Shown in pieces: positions 45,425 to 54,034 of a stretch of DNA of 64,000 nucleotides. This DNA is from Candidatus Chromulinivoraceae bacterium. GTDB taxonomy: Bacteria; Patescibacteriota; Saccharimonadia; Saccharimonadales; Saccharimonadaceae. Where the stretch lies: positions 16,604-80,603 of the forward strand of contig DATIJL010000001.1 in assembly GCA_035478595.1 (NCBI GenBank). Reading direction: 5' to 3'. A program made the position numbers and the translations under genes. The notes under the pieces were generated by a model that saw nothing but the letters and a program-made list of their open reading frames with translations, searched no databases and had not been told where the DNA came from. How positions within the stretch are numbered: the stretch's first letter is position 1; each line of letters opens with the position of its first letter.

Positions 45425-46402
45425 TCAACGATTTTTAAGTTTTTGGAGTACTTTCTTGCCTGCCGGCAATGCTTTTGTCCATACCGAGTAAAGGGGTGAG
45501 AGCGGCTTGTCATAAGAACCCGCCAACATATCCTCATGCGAAGCAAAGCCTTGTTTAAAAGTGCTGACACCATCATTCAAGAGACCGTTGAAGTCGTAGC
45601 GCTCGATCCCCCACTTTTTCATCGTCTGGACTACGTGCCATTTGAGTGCATAGTTAGCACGTAGCTGCTGTCCATCATCATTCATACCACCATAAAGCTC
45701 GAACGCCGTTTCTTGACTAATGGCGAGCCATAAGAATGCGATCGGCTTCCCTTCAGAGAACGCTGCAAAGACAGGTGAAAAATCGTCCATTTTTTCGTAG
45801 ATGTCATGATAATACTTATCACTATGAATACCGAAACCAGCACGCTCTGCAGTCTGTTTATAGATAGTTAGACATCCGTCAAGCTCTTCCCTATTCTTTA
45901 CCCTACGCACATCAATAGACTCACTGCCCGATTTTCGAATATACTGTCGAGTCTTTTTGGCCATATCCGCGAGCAGCTCATCTTCTGTTTTGGTTAGGTC
46001 AAGAATAAGAGTACGTGGGATAAGAATCGTATTAGAAGTTTGGATCCACCCTTTCGCTGATGGCATCTTTTCCCAGTCGGGCTCCACAGAGATTGCTACA
46101 GCGCCATAAATATCTTTTACATATTCAGCCAAAGTATCAAGTACTACTTCCCTTACCTCTTCTGCTGCTACAGGCCCTCGGGGTACATATACTAATGCTT
46201 TAAATGGAAATGGAAGTTTACGAATCAACAACTGTGCCGCGCCAATGATCTTGTCGTCTTCCTTCACAAAGACTCTGCTTACCCGCCAGTTATGTGCCGC
46301 TTTTACTTCTCCCCACCCCCAAAGTTGGAGTGGATGGCCATTCCGTGTCAGGACTTCCTCGTCCCATTCTTCCTGTCGCTCGCAAGTGTCTACCGATGTC
46401 AT
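45425..46402 (-). CDS. FemAB-family peptidoglycan aminoacyltransferase (second copy)
   Basis: 325 residues, same family as the gene at 39256 but distinct. It begins WDEEVLTRNGHPLQLWGWGEVK, has LVYVPRGPVA, MAKKTRQYIRKSGSESI, and a substrate segment AIAFLWLAISQETAFELYGG. The C-terminal helix region ends with basic residues. TATAAT lies 7 nt before ATG, leaderless. Two paralogues could add successive bridge residues. Confidence 0.88.
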   Translation of the reverse strand: MTSVDTCERQEEWDEEVLTRNGHPLQLWGWGEVKAAHNWRVSRVFVKEDDKIIGAAQLLIRKLPFPFKALVYVPRGPVAAEEVREVVLDTLAEYVKDIYGAVAISVEPDWEKMPSAKGWIQTSNTILIPRTLILDLTKTEDELLADMAKKTRQYIRKSGSESIDVRRVKNREELDGCLTIYKQTAERAGFGIHSDKYYHDIYEKMDDFSPVFAAFSEGKPIAFLWLAISQETAFELYGGMNDDGQQLRANYALKWHVVQTMKKWGIERYDFNGLLNDGVSTFKQGFASHEDMLAGSYDKPLSPLYSVWTKALPAGKKVLQKLKNR

Positions 46403-46468
46403 ATTCTCAATTATACACTGTAAAAATATGGTATACTGATAAGTGAAACAAACACGCGAGGAAAAACA

Positions 46469-46564
46469 TTGGAGGACACAATATCCACGTTTTCACAAGA
46501 AAACGAAGGTTATAGTTTGTGCTCTTTTTTCACGTGTAAATATCAATCGAAAGCACCCTTATGA
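46469..46564 (+). CDS. Possible upstream leader ORF of valS
   Basis: 31 codons from TTG 46469, with GCGAGGA 7 nt before. The stop TGA overlaps the valS ATG (ATGA), which would couple translation. No Val codons, so attenuation by valine is not suggested. The peptide has no known relatives; it may be a by-product of the leader. Confidence 0.3.
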   Translation: MEDTISTFSQENEGYSLCSFFTCKYQSKAPL

Positions 46565-49110
46565 AGCTATCCAAGATCTACGACCCAAATCAATATGAGC
46601 CAAATATTTACGCTATGTGGGAAGAAGCGGATGCTTTTGCCCCAACAGGGAAGGGCGAGCCTTACAGTATCGTTATGCCGCCGCCAAATGCGAACGGGAA
46701 CCTACACTTAGGACACGCACTTATGGGGGCGGTTGAGGACATTCTTATTCGCTATCACCGCATGACAGGTAAGGATGTTGCCTACATCCCAGGAGCCGAT
46801 CATGCCGGTTTTGAAACTTGGGTTGTGTATGAGAGAGAACTCGCTAAAAAAGGTCAAAGTCGTTTCGACTTTTCACGCGAGCAGCTCTATAGCCAGGTAT
46901 GGAACTTCGTCGAACAAAACAGAGGCAATATGGAGCTCCAACTACGAGCGCTAGGGGTAAGTGCCAGTTGGAAAGACCTCGTATTTACGCTCGATGAAAA
47001 AGTTATCGATACTGTCTTTGAAACATTCAAGAAGCTATGGGAAGAAAAGCTTATTTACCGTGGCGAACGGATTGTCAACTATTGTACCGTTCACCAAACA
47101 AGTTTTGCCGATATAGAGGTGGAGCACAAAAACGAAAAAGGTAAGCTCTGGAAGATTGCATACCCCATGATGGACAAGATCGGCGAAATCATCATCGCCA
47201 CCACACGTCCTGAGACAATGTTCGGTGATGTTGCGATTGCTGTTCATCCAGACGACGCGCGCTACAAAGACCTGATAGGGAAGCACGTCATGCTTCCGCT
47301 TACTGACCGCGAGATTCCAATTATCGCTGACGAGTACGTCGACCCTACATTTGGCACAGGAGCCGTTAAGGTTACTCCTGCACATGACCCTAATGATTTT
47401 GAAATGGGGGAGCGCCATAAGCTAGAGCGTATCCAAGTCATCGACCACCAAGGTAAAATGATCAACACACCAGAACAGTTTATGGGTCTCGATATCGAAA
47501 CCGCTCGTAAACGTGTCCTAGGCGCTCTAGAAGCTGCCGAACTTAGTCGCGGCGAAGAAGATATCGAACACGCCGTCGGTCACTGCTACAAGTGTGGCAG
47601 TATTATTCAACCATTTCTTAAAGACCAGTGGTTCCTATCCGTAAAACCGCTCGCTGCTCGTGCGATCGAAGCTGTTAAAAGTGGCGAAATCAACTTCACT
47701 CCAGCAACAAGGAAAGCTGCCCTGATTCAGTACTATGAAAGTCTCCGCGATTGGAACCTAAGTCGCCAGATTCCTTGGGGCATTCCGATCCCAGCCTTCC
47801 AAAACGTTAACGATCCTGACGATTGGATCTTTGACAATCGAGTCGATGAGAAAACTATCGTTGTAAATGATGCAACATACTTACGAGATGAAGACACATT
47901 CGATACATGGTTCTCTAGCGGCCAATGGCCATACATCACCACTGATTATCTCGCAAACGGTCCGATGTCCCGCTTTTACCCAAACAGCGTCATGGAAACA
48001 GGGCATGACATCCTATACGCCTGGGTTGCAAAGATGATAATGCTTGGCCTCTACCGCACTGGCAAGGCGCCATTTAAGGATGTCTACCTTCACGGCATGG
48101 TACTCGACCAACATGGTCAAAAAATGAGCAAAAGCAAGGGAAATGTTATCAACCCAATGGAACTCGTTGCAGAGTACGGCTCCGATGCTCTTCGCCTTGG
48201 TATTACCGCCTCAAGAAGTGCAGGTCAAAATCAGGCCTTTGCTACTAGTAAAGTAATGGCCGGCCGCAACTTCTGCAATAAGCTATGGAACATTGCTCGT
48301 TTCATCGAAGACAAACTAGGGGATAACTACCAGCCACGTGCTATCGAGCCTAAGAGCATGGCTGATCACTGGATTATACGTCAGCTTAATCAAGCAGCCG
48401 AAGAGACGGCGCAACAGATCGAGAGCTACCGTTTTGCCGAGGCAGGGGAGACGATTTACCACGCCGTCTGGGATGACGTTGCCGACTGGTTTATTGAGGC
48501 AAGTAAAATCGAAGAGAACCTCGATATGCTCGCCTACGTTCTCGATATCAGCCTTAAAATCGCTCATCCGTACGCTCCATTTGTCACCGAAACTATCTGG
48601 CAATCCCTCAGCTGGCATCAAGATCTACTCGTCACTACAGCGTGGCCTGACACGCATGCGTTTGATGATATCGCTGCTGCAGAGTTCTCACGCCTGCAAA
48701 ACCTTGTCGTTGAAGCCCGTTACGTCATGAGTGAGCTACCTGGTAACGAGCGTTACGTTATGCTGTATCAAAATGATGCACTAGTAGCTGATAACGCTGC
48801 CTTAATTAAGCACCTGGCACGCCTTAAAGACATCCAGCCTATCGACACTCCACGCGGCCTACGTCTTGCAGCTTCTGGTCGCGAAGCCTGGCTCGATCTT
48901 AACGAGGAAACCCTTTACGAGCATCAGTCAAACCTCGAAACACGCCTTGCGGAGACTCGCGCTTTCGTAAACACTCTCGAAGGTCGCCTCGCAAACGAAA
49001 GCTACGTGAAAAAAGCTCCTGAACATCTTGTAGAAGAGTCGCGTAAACAACTCGAGATGAAAAAAGAACTGATCGACCGGCTCGAGGCCGAACTATCTGT
49101 CCTAAGCTAA
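46561..49110 (+). CDS. valS: Valyl-tRNA synthetase
   Basis: 849 residues. This class I synthetase charges tRNA-Val. The HIGH motif is PPPNANGNLHLGHAL and KMSKS is GQKMSKSKGNV. The editing (CP1) domain lies about 190-340 (TTRPETMFGD, VKVTPAHDPNDFEMG), and a C-terminal coiled coil (about 785-849, NLETRLAETRAFVNTLEGRL) is intact. No Shine-Dalgarno precedes ATG 46561; translation may be coupled to the small frame upstream. TATACT is at about 46433. Confidence 0.97.
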   Translation: MKLSKIYDPNQYEPNIYAMWEEADAFAPTGKGEPYSIVMPPPNANGNLHLGHALMGAVEDILIRYHRMTGKDVAYIPGADHAGFETWVVYERELAKKGQSRFDFSREQLYSQVWNFVEQNRGNMELQLRALGVSASWKDLVFTLDEKVIDTVFETFKKLWEEKLIYRGERIVNYCTVHQTSFADIEVEHKNEKGKLWKIAYPMMDKIGEIIIATTRPETMFGDVAIAVHPDDARYKDLIGKHVMLPLTDREIPIIADEYVDPTFGTGAVKVTPAHDPNDFEMGERHKLERIQVIDHQGKMINTPEQFMGLDIETARKRVLGALEAAELSRGEEDIEHAVGHCYKCGSIIQPFLKDQWFLSVKPLAARAIEAVKSGEINFTPATRKAALIQYYESLRDWNLSRQIPWGIPIPAFQNVNDPDDWIFDNRVDEKTIVVNDATYLRDEDTFDTWFSSGQWPYITTDYLANGPMSRFYPNSVMETGHDILYAWVAKMIMLGLYRTGKAPFKDVYLHGMVLDQHGQKMSKSKGNVINPMELVAEYGSDALRLGITASRSAGQNQAFATSKVMAGRNFCNKLWNIARFIEDKLGDNYQPRAIEPKSMADHWIIRQLNQAAEETAQQIESYRFAEAGETIYHAVWDDVADWFIEASKIEENLDMLAYVLDISLKIAHPYAPFVTETIWQSLSWHQDLLVTTAWPDTHAFDDIAAAEFSRLQNLVVEARYVMSELPGNERYVMLYQNDALVADNAALIKHLARLKDIQPIDTPRGLRLAASGREAWLDLNEETLYEHQSNLETRLAETRAFVNTLEGRLANESYVKKAPEHLVEESRKQLEMKKELIDRLEAELSVLS

Positions 49111-49124
49111 GAGAAATCTCCCCC

Positions 49125-49490
49125 CTAAACCAGAGGGAGATTGTAGCTATCAAAGGGATGATAGCCGCGTGCGACGCGGTTTGGCAACATATGCTTCTTA
49201 TCGTCACTTCGAGGTTGAATACGTGGGTTGGAACCCTGTAAATCGCGCACCGTCTGTGAAAATGTCATACGCTCCACGTGGGTGTGTGCGTCCCAGTTCA
49301 TAAGTTTGTCGTTTGATGTTGCGTCGGCTACTATCTCAGCTGGAAGAGTAATAGCTGTCGTTGCAGCCCTGTCAACGCGTGTATCGTGCAGAAAGATACC
49401 ACTCGCAGTAACGAGACTAATAACGACGGCAGAGATGTTGACAATATTGGAGATCATAAATGCTATATGTTTGTTTTTATTGAGATACAT
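49125..49490 (-). CDS. Small membrane-anchored protein, hypothetical
   Basis: 121 residues from ATG 49490. A hydrophobic helix (ISNIVNISAVVISLVTASGI) anchors a polar exterior of about 85 residues rich in Asp, Arg and His. No family known. The start is chosen because a perfect promoter (TTGACA, 17 nt, TATATT) ends 4 nt upstream; an in-frame ATG upstream lies beyond it. With so short a gap a downstream ATG (MISN) could also be used. Confidence 0.6.
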   Translation of the reverse strand: MYLNKNKHIAFMISNIVNISAVVISLVTASGIFLHDTRVDRAATTAITLPAEIVADATSNDKLMNWDAHTHVERMTFSQTVRDLQGSNPRIQPRSDDKKHMLPNRVARGYHPFDSYNLPLV

Positions 49491-49494
49491 TCTC

Positions 49495-49523
49495 AATATA
49501 ACATAAGTTTTATAGATTGTCAA
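49495..49523 (-). promoter_or_regulatory. Promoter of the small membrane protein gene
   Basis: TTGACA (49518-49523), 17-nt spacer, TATATT (49495-49500) on the minus strand. Confidence 0.8.
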
Positions 49524-49532
49524 TTTGGTGTC

Positions 49533-49991
49533 CTATTCGTGATGGTACGGGTGGCCCGCTGCTATCTCCTGCGCTCTATAGAGCTGTTCAGTCAGTATAA
49601 GACGCACTAGCTGATGGGGGAAGACGAGAGGAGAAAGCGACCATACGACGTCTGCTCGATCGTGAACAGTTTCATCAACTCCATATGCACCCCCGATAAT
49701 GATTACCACCGTTTTTGAAGTCTCTAGCGACTGTAGCAATAATCGGGCAAGGGCAGGGGAGTCAACTAGCTTGCCCCGCTCGTCGAGTAGTACAACATAA
49801 TCGTCAGGTTTAAGGCGCGTCAGTATGCGCCCAGACTCGTCCTGACGCGCTACGAGACCCTCGCGAGCGGAGTGTGGCAAAAGTATCCATTCGGTTAAGA
49901 ACGGACGCTTCAAACGCGTCTCATAGCGTGAGATTCCCGCCTCTACCCAAGGTTCGTGTTTTTTACCGATAGCGATAATTTTGATAGCCAC
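49533..49991 (-). CDS. rlmH: 23S rRNA pseudouridine-1915 N3-methyltransferase
   Basis: 152 residues of the SPOUT class, methylating pseudouridine 1915 in helix 69 of 23S rRNA. Motifs: IKIIAIGKKHEPWV at the N-terminus, VVIIIGGAYGVDETV (SAM-binding knot) and SLSPLVFPHQLVRLILTEQLYRA at the C-terminus. Full length. Its first base coincides with the last of the HIT gene (1-nt overlap), so the two are coupled. Confidence 0.97.
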   Translation of the reverse strand: MAIKIIAIGKKHEPWVEAGISRYETRLKRPFLTEWILLPHSAREGLVARQDESGRILTRLKPDDYVVLLDERGKLVDSPALARLLLQSLETSKTVVIIIGGAYGVDETVHDRADVVWSLSPLVFPHQLVRLILTEQLYRAQEIAAGHPYHHE

Positions 49992-50383
49992 TAAAACCGT
50001 ATTTTCTCCGCCATAGCAGCCAACGCGACATGATCAGGCTCCGATTCCATATCCTGCACTTGTCTATATTCTGCCACTGCATTAAAGGGAATAAGCTGTA
50101 CGTGGGCGTGTGGTACATCAATACCAACAATCTGCTCGCCAACATAGGTAGCACCCAGTACACTACGTAGCCGAAGAGCCACCCTTTTAGCCGTCTCCAT
50201 CACAGCTGCGTAGTCTTCATCCGTGAGATCCCACACAAACTGAACCTGGGTCTTAGGTATTACAAGCGTGTGACCAGGGTTAATAGGATGGATATCTAAG
50301 AATGCAAAAGTCTTCTCGTCTTCATAGATTCTGTGCGAAGGAATTTCTCCTTTGACTATTCTGGTAAAAATTGAGTCTTCCAT
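49991..50383 (-). CDS. HIT-family nucleotide hydrolase
   Basis: 130 residues. Histidine-triad motif HAHVQLIP carries the catalytic His. The N-terminus DSIFTRIVKGEIPSHRIYED is typical of the Hint/YcfF group, which hydrolyse AMP-linked amines. TATACT lies 6 nt before ATG, leaderless. It is in an operon with rlmH. Confidence 0.95.
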   Translation of the reverse strand: MEDSIFTRIVKGEIPSHRIYEDEKTFAFLDIHPINPGHTLVIPKTQVQFVWDLTDEDYAAVMETAKRVALRLRSVLGATYVGEQIVGIDVPHAHVQLIPFNAVAEYRQVQDMESEPDHVALAAMAEKIRF

Positions 50384-50451
50384 ATCTCTAGTATACGACA
50401 GGCGTATTTTTCATTCTCTCCTCTGCTACATCTGGTATAATCGTATTGTCT

Positions 50452-50541
50452 GGAGAGATGCAAGAGTGGTTGAATTGGCCGCTCTCGAAAAGCGGTGAGC
50501 CGGCAACGGTTCCGAGGGTTCGAATCCCTCTCTCTCCGCCA
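50452..50541 (+). tRNA. tRNA-Ser (anticodon CGA)
   Basis: 90 nt including CCA. Acceptor GGAGAGA/TCTCTCC; anticodon stem CCGCT/AGCGG with loop CTCGAAA; long variable arm; T-loop GGTTCGAATCC. TATAAT at 50436-50441 is its promoter. The last A of CCA is the first base of AGGAGG of the next gene. Confidence 0.97.
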
Positions 50542-50553
50542 GGAGGAATTATT

Positions 50554-50922
50554 ATGACCGAACAAAAACAACATACCATCAGTACTGCTCAACCATCACA
50601 AGAAAGTGGTCTAGCCATTGCTTCGCTCGTCCTCGGAATTGTCTCTATGACAGGCCCAGGTTTGCTACTGGGCATACCGGCCATTATCACTGGCGCTCTT
50701 GCGCTCAAGCGAAAGCTAGCAGGACGCGGACTCGCGATCGCCGGCCTCGTTACTGGCATTATCAGCACCGTCCTCTCCCTTCTCTTTATCGCCTTCGTCG
50801 TGTTTATTATGATTTGGGGTATGATGCGTCCACAAGATTTTGCTGAACCACAAACGCCGAGCCAGCTACGGGACTCTTCCAACCAACAAGATACGCAACC
50901 TTTTGACAGCTCACGTACATAG
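50554..50922 (+). CDS. DUF4190-like small membrane protein
   Basis: 122 residues from ATG 50554. Two membrane segments (LAIASLVLGIVSMTGPGLLL with IPAIITGALALKR, and IAGLVTGIISTVLSLLFIAF) match DUF4190 proteins; a polar tail follows. The Shine-Dalgarno AGGAGG begins at the last base of the tRNA-Ser(CGA) CCA, so the message is co-transcribed with the tRNA and freed by 3' tRNA processing. Function unknown. Confidence 0.85.
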   Translation: MTEQKQHTISTAQPSQESGLAIASLVLGIVSMTGPGLLLGIPAIITGALALKRKLAGRGLAIAGLVTGIISTVLSLLFIAFVVFIMIWGMMRPQDFAEPQTPSQLRDSSNQQDTQPFDSSRT

Positions 50923-50997
50923 GAAAAGAAATAATTTAGACGACTTCGCGCCGTAGTTACAGCCGTTTTCCAAAAATTTTATAAAACAGTAGCCGTC

Positions 50998-51041
50998 ACC
51001 AAGAAAAAAGACCCATCAAACGATGAGTCTTTTTTCTTGGT
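50998..51041. terminator. Bidirectional terminator at tRNA-Arg
   Basis: 15-bp stem (ACCAAGAAAAAAGAC and complement) with a 14-nt loop. It overlaps the tRNA CCA end on the minus strand and also ends the DUF4190 transcript. Confidence 0.88.
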
Positions 51042-51114
51042 ACACCCGACAGGATTTGAACCTATGGCCTTCGGCTCCGCAAGCCGACGCTCTATCCAGC
51101 TGAGCTACGGGTGC
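51038..51114 (-). tRNA. tRNA-Arg (anticodon GCG)
   Basis: 77 nt including CCA. Acceptor GCACCCG pairs with CGGGTGT (G1-U72 wobble); anticodon stem TCGGC/GCCGA with loop TTGCGGA; T-loop GGTTCAAATCC. An unmodified G34 would read CGC and CGU. Confidence 0.95.
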
Positions 51115-51241
51115 AAAATGCGGTGTCACACACAAAAACGTGCATGGCGCCGCTTTTCGTGTAACTAGAAGGTGCTTTCGACTGCCCAAAAGAGCAGTGA
51201 ACATCGGCTATTGTACCACGGCCCCCTCTAAAGAAGCAAGA

Positions 51242-51943
51242 TTAGAGACGAAGTTTACGAATTATTCTATCGATAAGATCCAAGTGCAATTCTTGCATAG
51301 GCAGGCGAGCACCGAGCATATCTACGATGGCTTCGCCAGCTTCTTCCGGGAAGTACACTGAGACACCCGCACGAAAACGTTTTGTGGGAATGAGCATAAC
51401 TGAATATTCCTGACCGTCATGAATCACACCGAAAGATTTAAACTCAGCAAAAGGGTAAAGCTTATCGTTAACATGAAGACCTTGGCGACTCAATGTGTAG
51501 TCGAGAAGCCGAGGAGGACGGTGTGAGTACACGAGTAACGCCGCGGCCATAACCGGCACTAGAATAGCAAACGAAATTGATTGCATCCAAAAGATAGCTA
51601 CACCCATCAGCACAACTAGAACAATACTAAAAACAACGAACCAGCTGATGTCTTTTTCATGATGGATGTATTCGTGAGCCTGCCATCGTATCGGCTCCAT
51701 TTCATCACTCTGTGGCGATTCAGTGGATTGAGAGTTCTGGACAGGATCGGAAGGAGTAGACATAGTAACGGGTTGCGCTGCGATTTGCTCGATGTTTGCC
51801 GGAGGTAACTCTTCTGGCGTTAAGGTAACGACAGGTTGTGTCTGTACAGGAGGTGGCACAGTAAGACCACTATTAACAGGAGGCTCCTGTGGGATAGTTT
51901 CATGTGGCTGCTGCCACTCTGAAGGATTCCGATCTGGTTGCAT
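51242..51943 (-). CDS. Membrane protein with Pro-rich head, hypothetical
   Basis: 233 residues. About 90 disordered residues rich in Pro, Gln, Thr come first. Then follow EPIRWQAHEYIHHEKDISWF, two membrane helices (FVVFSIVLVVLMGVAIFW and SFAILVPVMAAALLVYS), and a C-terminal domain of about 85 residues resembling bacterial PH-like YdbT/DUF5673 sequences (YTLSRQGLHVNDKLYPFAEF). TATACT lies 6 nt before ATG. Probably a conserved membrane protein; function unknown. Confidence 0.7.
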   Translation of the reverse strand: MQPDRNPSEWQQPHETIPQEPPVNSGLTVPPPVQTQPVVTLTPEELPPANIEQIAAQPVTMSTPSDPVQNSQSTESPQSDEMEPIRWQAHEYIHHEKDISWFVVFSIVLVVLMGVAIFWMQSISFAILVPVMAAALLVYSHRPPRLLDYTLSRQGLHVNDKLYPFAEFKSFGVIHDGQEYSVMLIPTKRFRAGVSVYFPEEAGEAIVDMLGARLPMQELHLDLIDRIIRKLRL

Positions 51944-52124
51944 ACGTTTAGTATAGCATGAGCATATTTAGTTCAATTATTTTTTGCTTTTTTGTTGAGC
52001 CTATTGAAATAGTTTCGTATGTCTTTTCGCAAAATTATAATATTCTGCCTCGTTAGTATATTTTTTGCTCATATCTGAATACATGATATAGTTGATAACA
52101 CTCACGATAGAGGAGTGTGATCAC

Positions 52125-52634
52125 ATGCCCAGGAAGGTTGGGCTAGATGTCGGTGGCGTCCTGACGGACTCACAGAAGAACGACGGTACAGACACATCAT
52201 TCCGTACCGACAATTTCATGAAGACAAGTTCCGTTCCGGGTTCGTTCGAGGCGGTCGCGACACTGGTGCGGTGGTACGGCGCTGAAAACATCTTCATCAT
52301 ATCCAAGTGTGGGGAGGTGATCGAGTATAAGACCCGTCTGTGGCTCGCAGGTAACGGATTCTTCTCTCAGACGGGTTTCCAGGAGTCGAATCTGAATTTC
52401 TGCCTCCACCGAGCCGACAAGGCTCCGATCGCTGCAAGGCTTGGTTTGACTGATTTCGTCGATGACCGCGCTGATGTCTTGGCGTACATGGATGGAATCG
52501 TTGATTTGAGATATCTCTTCGGCCCACAGGCCGAACTGTCGCAAACGACTGATCTGATCGTCACGCCGACATGGTCCGACACGCTTCGCGCAATGCGCGA
52601 AGGCGTGAGAAGACCGTTCAACCCATCAGTCTGA
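52125..52634 (+). CDS. GC-rich orphan gene 4, HAD-like hydrolase
   Basis: 169 residues from ATG 52125, set by AGAGGAG 9-13 nt upstream. HAD motifs: LDVGGVLTD (nucleophile Asp8), FIISKCGEV (motif II Ser), KAPIAARLGL (motif III Lys) and DFVDDRADVL (motif IV). Gly at the +2 site of motif I occurs in YihX-like members. Substrate unknown, probably phosphate esters. It is GC-rich with GC-ending codons, in an AT-rich context, and followed by a 14-bp hairpin, like the genes at 2947, 6997 and 36368. It lies at the left edge of the cassette array. Confidence 0.75.
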   Translation: MPRKVGLDVGGVLTDSQKNDGTDTSFRTDNFMKTSSVPGSFEAVATLVRWYGAENIFIISKCGEVIEYKTRLWLAGNGFFSQTGFQESNLNFCLHRADKAPIAARLGLTDFVDDRADVLAYMDGIVDLRYLFGPQAELSQTTDLIVTPTWSDTLRAMREGVRRPFNPSV

Positions 52635-52639
52635 AGTAG

Positions 52640-52680
52640 GTGAATAACCGCCCGACTATATGGGTTGGGCGGTTATTCAC
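52640..52680 (+). repeat. Hairpin after orphan gene 4
   Basis: Perfect 14-bp stem GTGAATAACCGCCC (52640-52653) and complement (52667-52680) with a 13-nt loop; two T-rich bases follow. Confidence 0.85.
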
Positions 52681-52735
52681 TTTTAAGTATTTATACTATC
52701 TTGTTTTTGAGGACAAAAACTCGTATAAAGTCAAA

Positions 52736-52799
52736 AGAAAATAGGCCAGACAATGTGTCTGGTCTATTTTCTTGACGGGGGATCATCTACGAGGCTAGA
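52736..52799 (-). repeat. Cassette-end element E (hairpin plus conserved 28-nt segment)
   Basis: Plus-strand order: an 18-bp hairpin (52736-52772, two mismatched G-T type pairs) then TTGACGGGG and, after a short gap, TCTACGAGGCTAGA (52772-52799). It matches elements B and C at 23 of 28 positions. It is the leftmost copy found. Confidence 0.85.
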
Positions 52800-52845
52800 C
52801 GTGAGTTGCTTTCACGCTATACACAGTTTGCTATTATGGAGTGTC

Positions 52846-53270
52846 ATGGACAAAACATCAGTAAGTAGAATTGACAGGCATGCGATTGGACTGATAGCTC
52901 TTTTAATAATTCAATATGCTCTTGGTATGGCAGCGAATCTTTTGTCCCATTCCCTGAAGGAAAATCAATTGGGCAAAACTGGGAATTTATGCATGGACAA
53001 TGGCTTATTTGGGCACATCTGATAGTCGGTACGCTGATAGTTCTTGGTACAGTGTCACTTTATGTGCGAGCAATTAAGCTAAAAAGTAAACCGTGGAAGA
53101 TAGCGGCTGGAATTGCAACTGGCGCAGTCGTGCTAGCTTGGTATTGTGGTGAAGAATTTATCTCAAGACAATTGGACATATATTCTTACGCGATGTCGCT
53201 TTTATTTATTATTGCCTTCGTATCGCTTGGGTCGGGAATCTACAAAAATAACACAAAGTCCAAACACTGA
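52846..53270 (+). pseudogene. Membrane protein broken by a 1-nt deletion
   Basis: The first frame (MDKTSVSRIDRHAIGLIALL, from ATG 52846) and the second (MHGQWLIWAHLIVGTLIVLG and on to 53270) join into one protein if one T is restored in the TTTT run at 52940-52943, giving LFVPFPEGKSIGQNWEFMHG across the joint. The restored product, about 141 residues, has four membrane helices. No family assigned. It is the only gene of the array on the plus strand. A sequencing error in the homopolymer is the alternative. Confidence 0.75.
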
Positions 53271-53324
53271 AATTTGCGACTTATACGTAAAACAAAAACA
53301 TCACGTTTCACATAGTACTTATGC

Positions 53325-53356
53325 TTGGCAGGAGATTATTATCTATGAGGTTAGAA
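53325..53356 (-). repeat. Cassette-end element D (32 nt, slightly diverged)
   Basis: Plus-strand TTGGCAGGAGATT then ATCTATGAGGTTAGAA (53325-53356), the same order as the other copies with about 3 extra nt. The adjacent stem CATA/TATG (53311-53323) is weak. It ends 10 nt before the NUDIX stop. Confidence 0.75.
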
Positions 53357-53366
53357 GGAGGTTAGT

Positions 53367-53918
53367 CTAATACCGAGCTTCGAGCAGCTTCCTAGTCCCC
53401 TGGACTAAGTCTCTTCCAACCCTGTCAGTAAGTACCGTTGCGAACTTACCAGGCTCCGAGCCAAGTTGTTTCTCTAATTCTTCAATCGATAGTTTGACGA
53501 AGCCAGCTCCATCTGTATCCTCAACCTTAAGTTTATTAACGCTTCCGTCAAACCTGTAGGCGAAGAGTCCTCGCATTGCATTGCTCAAATACGCACCTTG
53601 AACATAGTCAACCCTCACGACACCCAAGCTCACCAAATCACTCGATTCAACCTCTACGCCAGACTCCTCAAGAGTTTCTCTAGCTGCGGCCTCAAGATAG
53701 TCCTGACCACTTGCAACATGACCACTAACTGTAGTGGTCAGTTTTCCTGCATCATTCTTTTTTGTATCACTTCGTTTTTGCAGAATAATCTCTCCGTTCG
53801 GCGTATAGAAACATACGTACACTAAACGACACACCAATCCTAAACGATGAACCTCGTCTCGTTCGGCTTGTCCTATGACCTCGTCATACTCATTCACTAC
53901 ATCAAGTATTTCGCTCAT
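53367..53918 (-). CDS. NUDIX hydrolase
   Basis: 183 residues with an IPP-isomerase-like NUDIX layout (ILDVVNEYDEVIGQAERDEVH at the start). The NUDIX box is GHVASGQDYLEAAARETLEESGV: Gly, the RE and the EE..G residues match, but the first box Glu is Gln. Substrate unknown, perhaps a nucleotide or isoprenoid diphosphate. TATACT is 7 nt before ATG and lies directly after the terminator hairpin of element C, so this unit carries its own promoter. The stop is followed 10 nt later by element D. Confidence 0.92.
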   Translation of the reverse strand: MSEILDVVNEYDEVIGQAERDEVHRLGLVCRLVYVCFYTPNGEIILQKRSDTKKNDAGKLTTTVSGHVASGQDYLEAAARETLEESGVEVESSDLVSLGVVRVDYVQGAYLSNAMRGLFAYRFDGSVNKLKVEDTDGAGFVKLSIEELEKQLGSEPGKFATVLTDRVGRDLVQGTRKLLEARY

Positions 53919-53926
53919 AAAGCTCA

Positions 53927-53994
53927 GTATACCAAAAAGACGATCGCATTAGTCGTCTACTTGGCTTGGCGGGGAATTGTCTACGAGGTTAGAA
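53927..53994 (-). repeat. Cassette-end element C, with attR-like copy of the tRNA-Ser end
   Basis: 53927-53972 repeats 56568-56613 at 42 of 46 positions: GTATACCAAAAAGACGA, a variable loop, then AGTCGTCTACTTGGCTTGGC. 53966-53994 is the conserved TTGGCGGGG ... TCTACGAGGTTAGAA segment, identical to element B. The hairpin AGACGA/TCGTCT followed by T-tract is a minus-strand terminator. Confidence 0.9.
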
Positions 53995-54034
53995 ATACAT
54001 TAACAGACATGTAATATCGTACTAACAGTCAACC

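Noticed and set aside
46440..46560. T-box riboswitch before valS
   Set aside because: No T-box sequence, specifier loop or terminator is visible in the leader.
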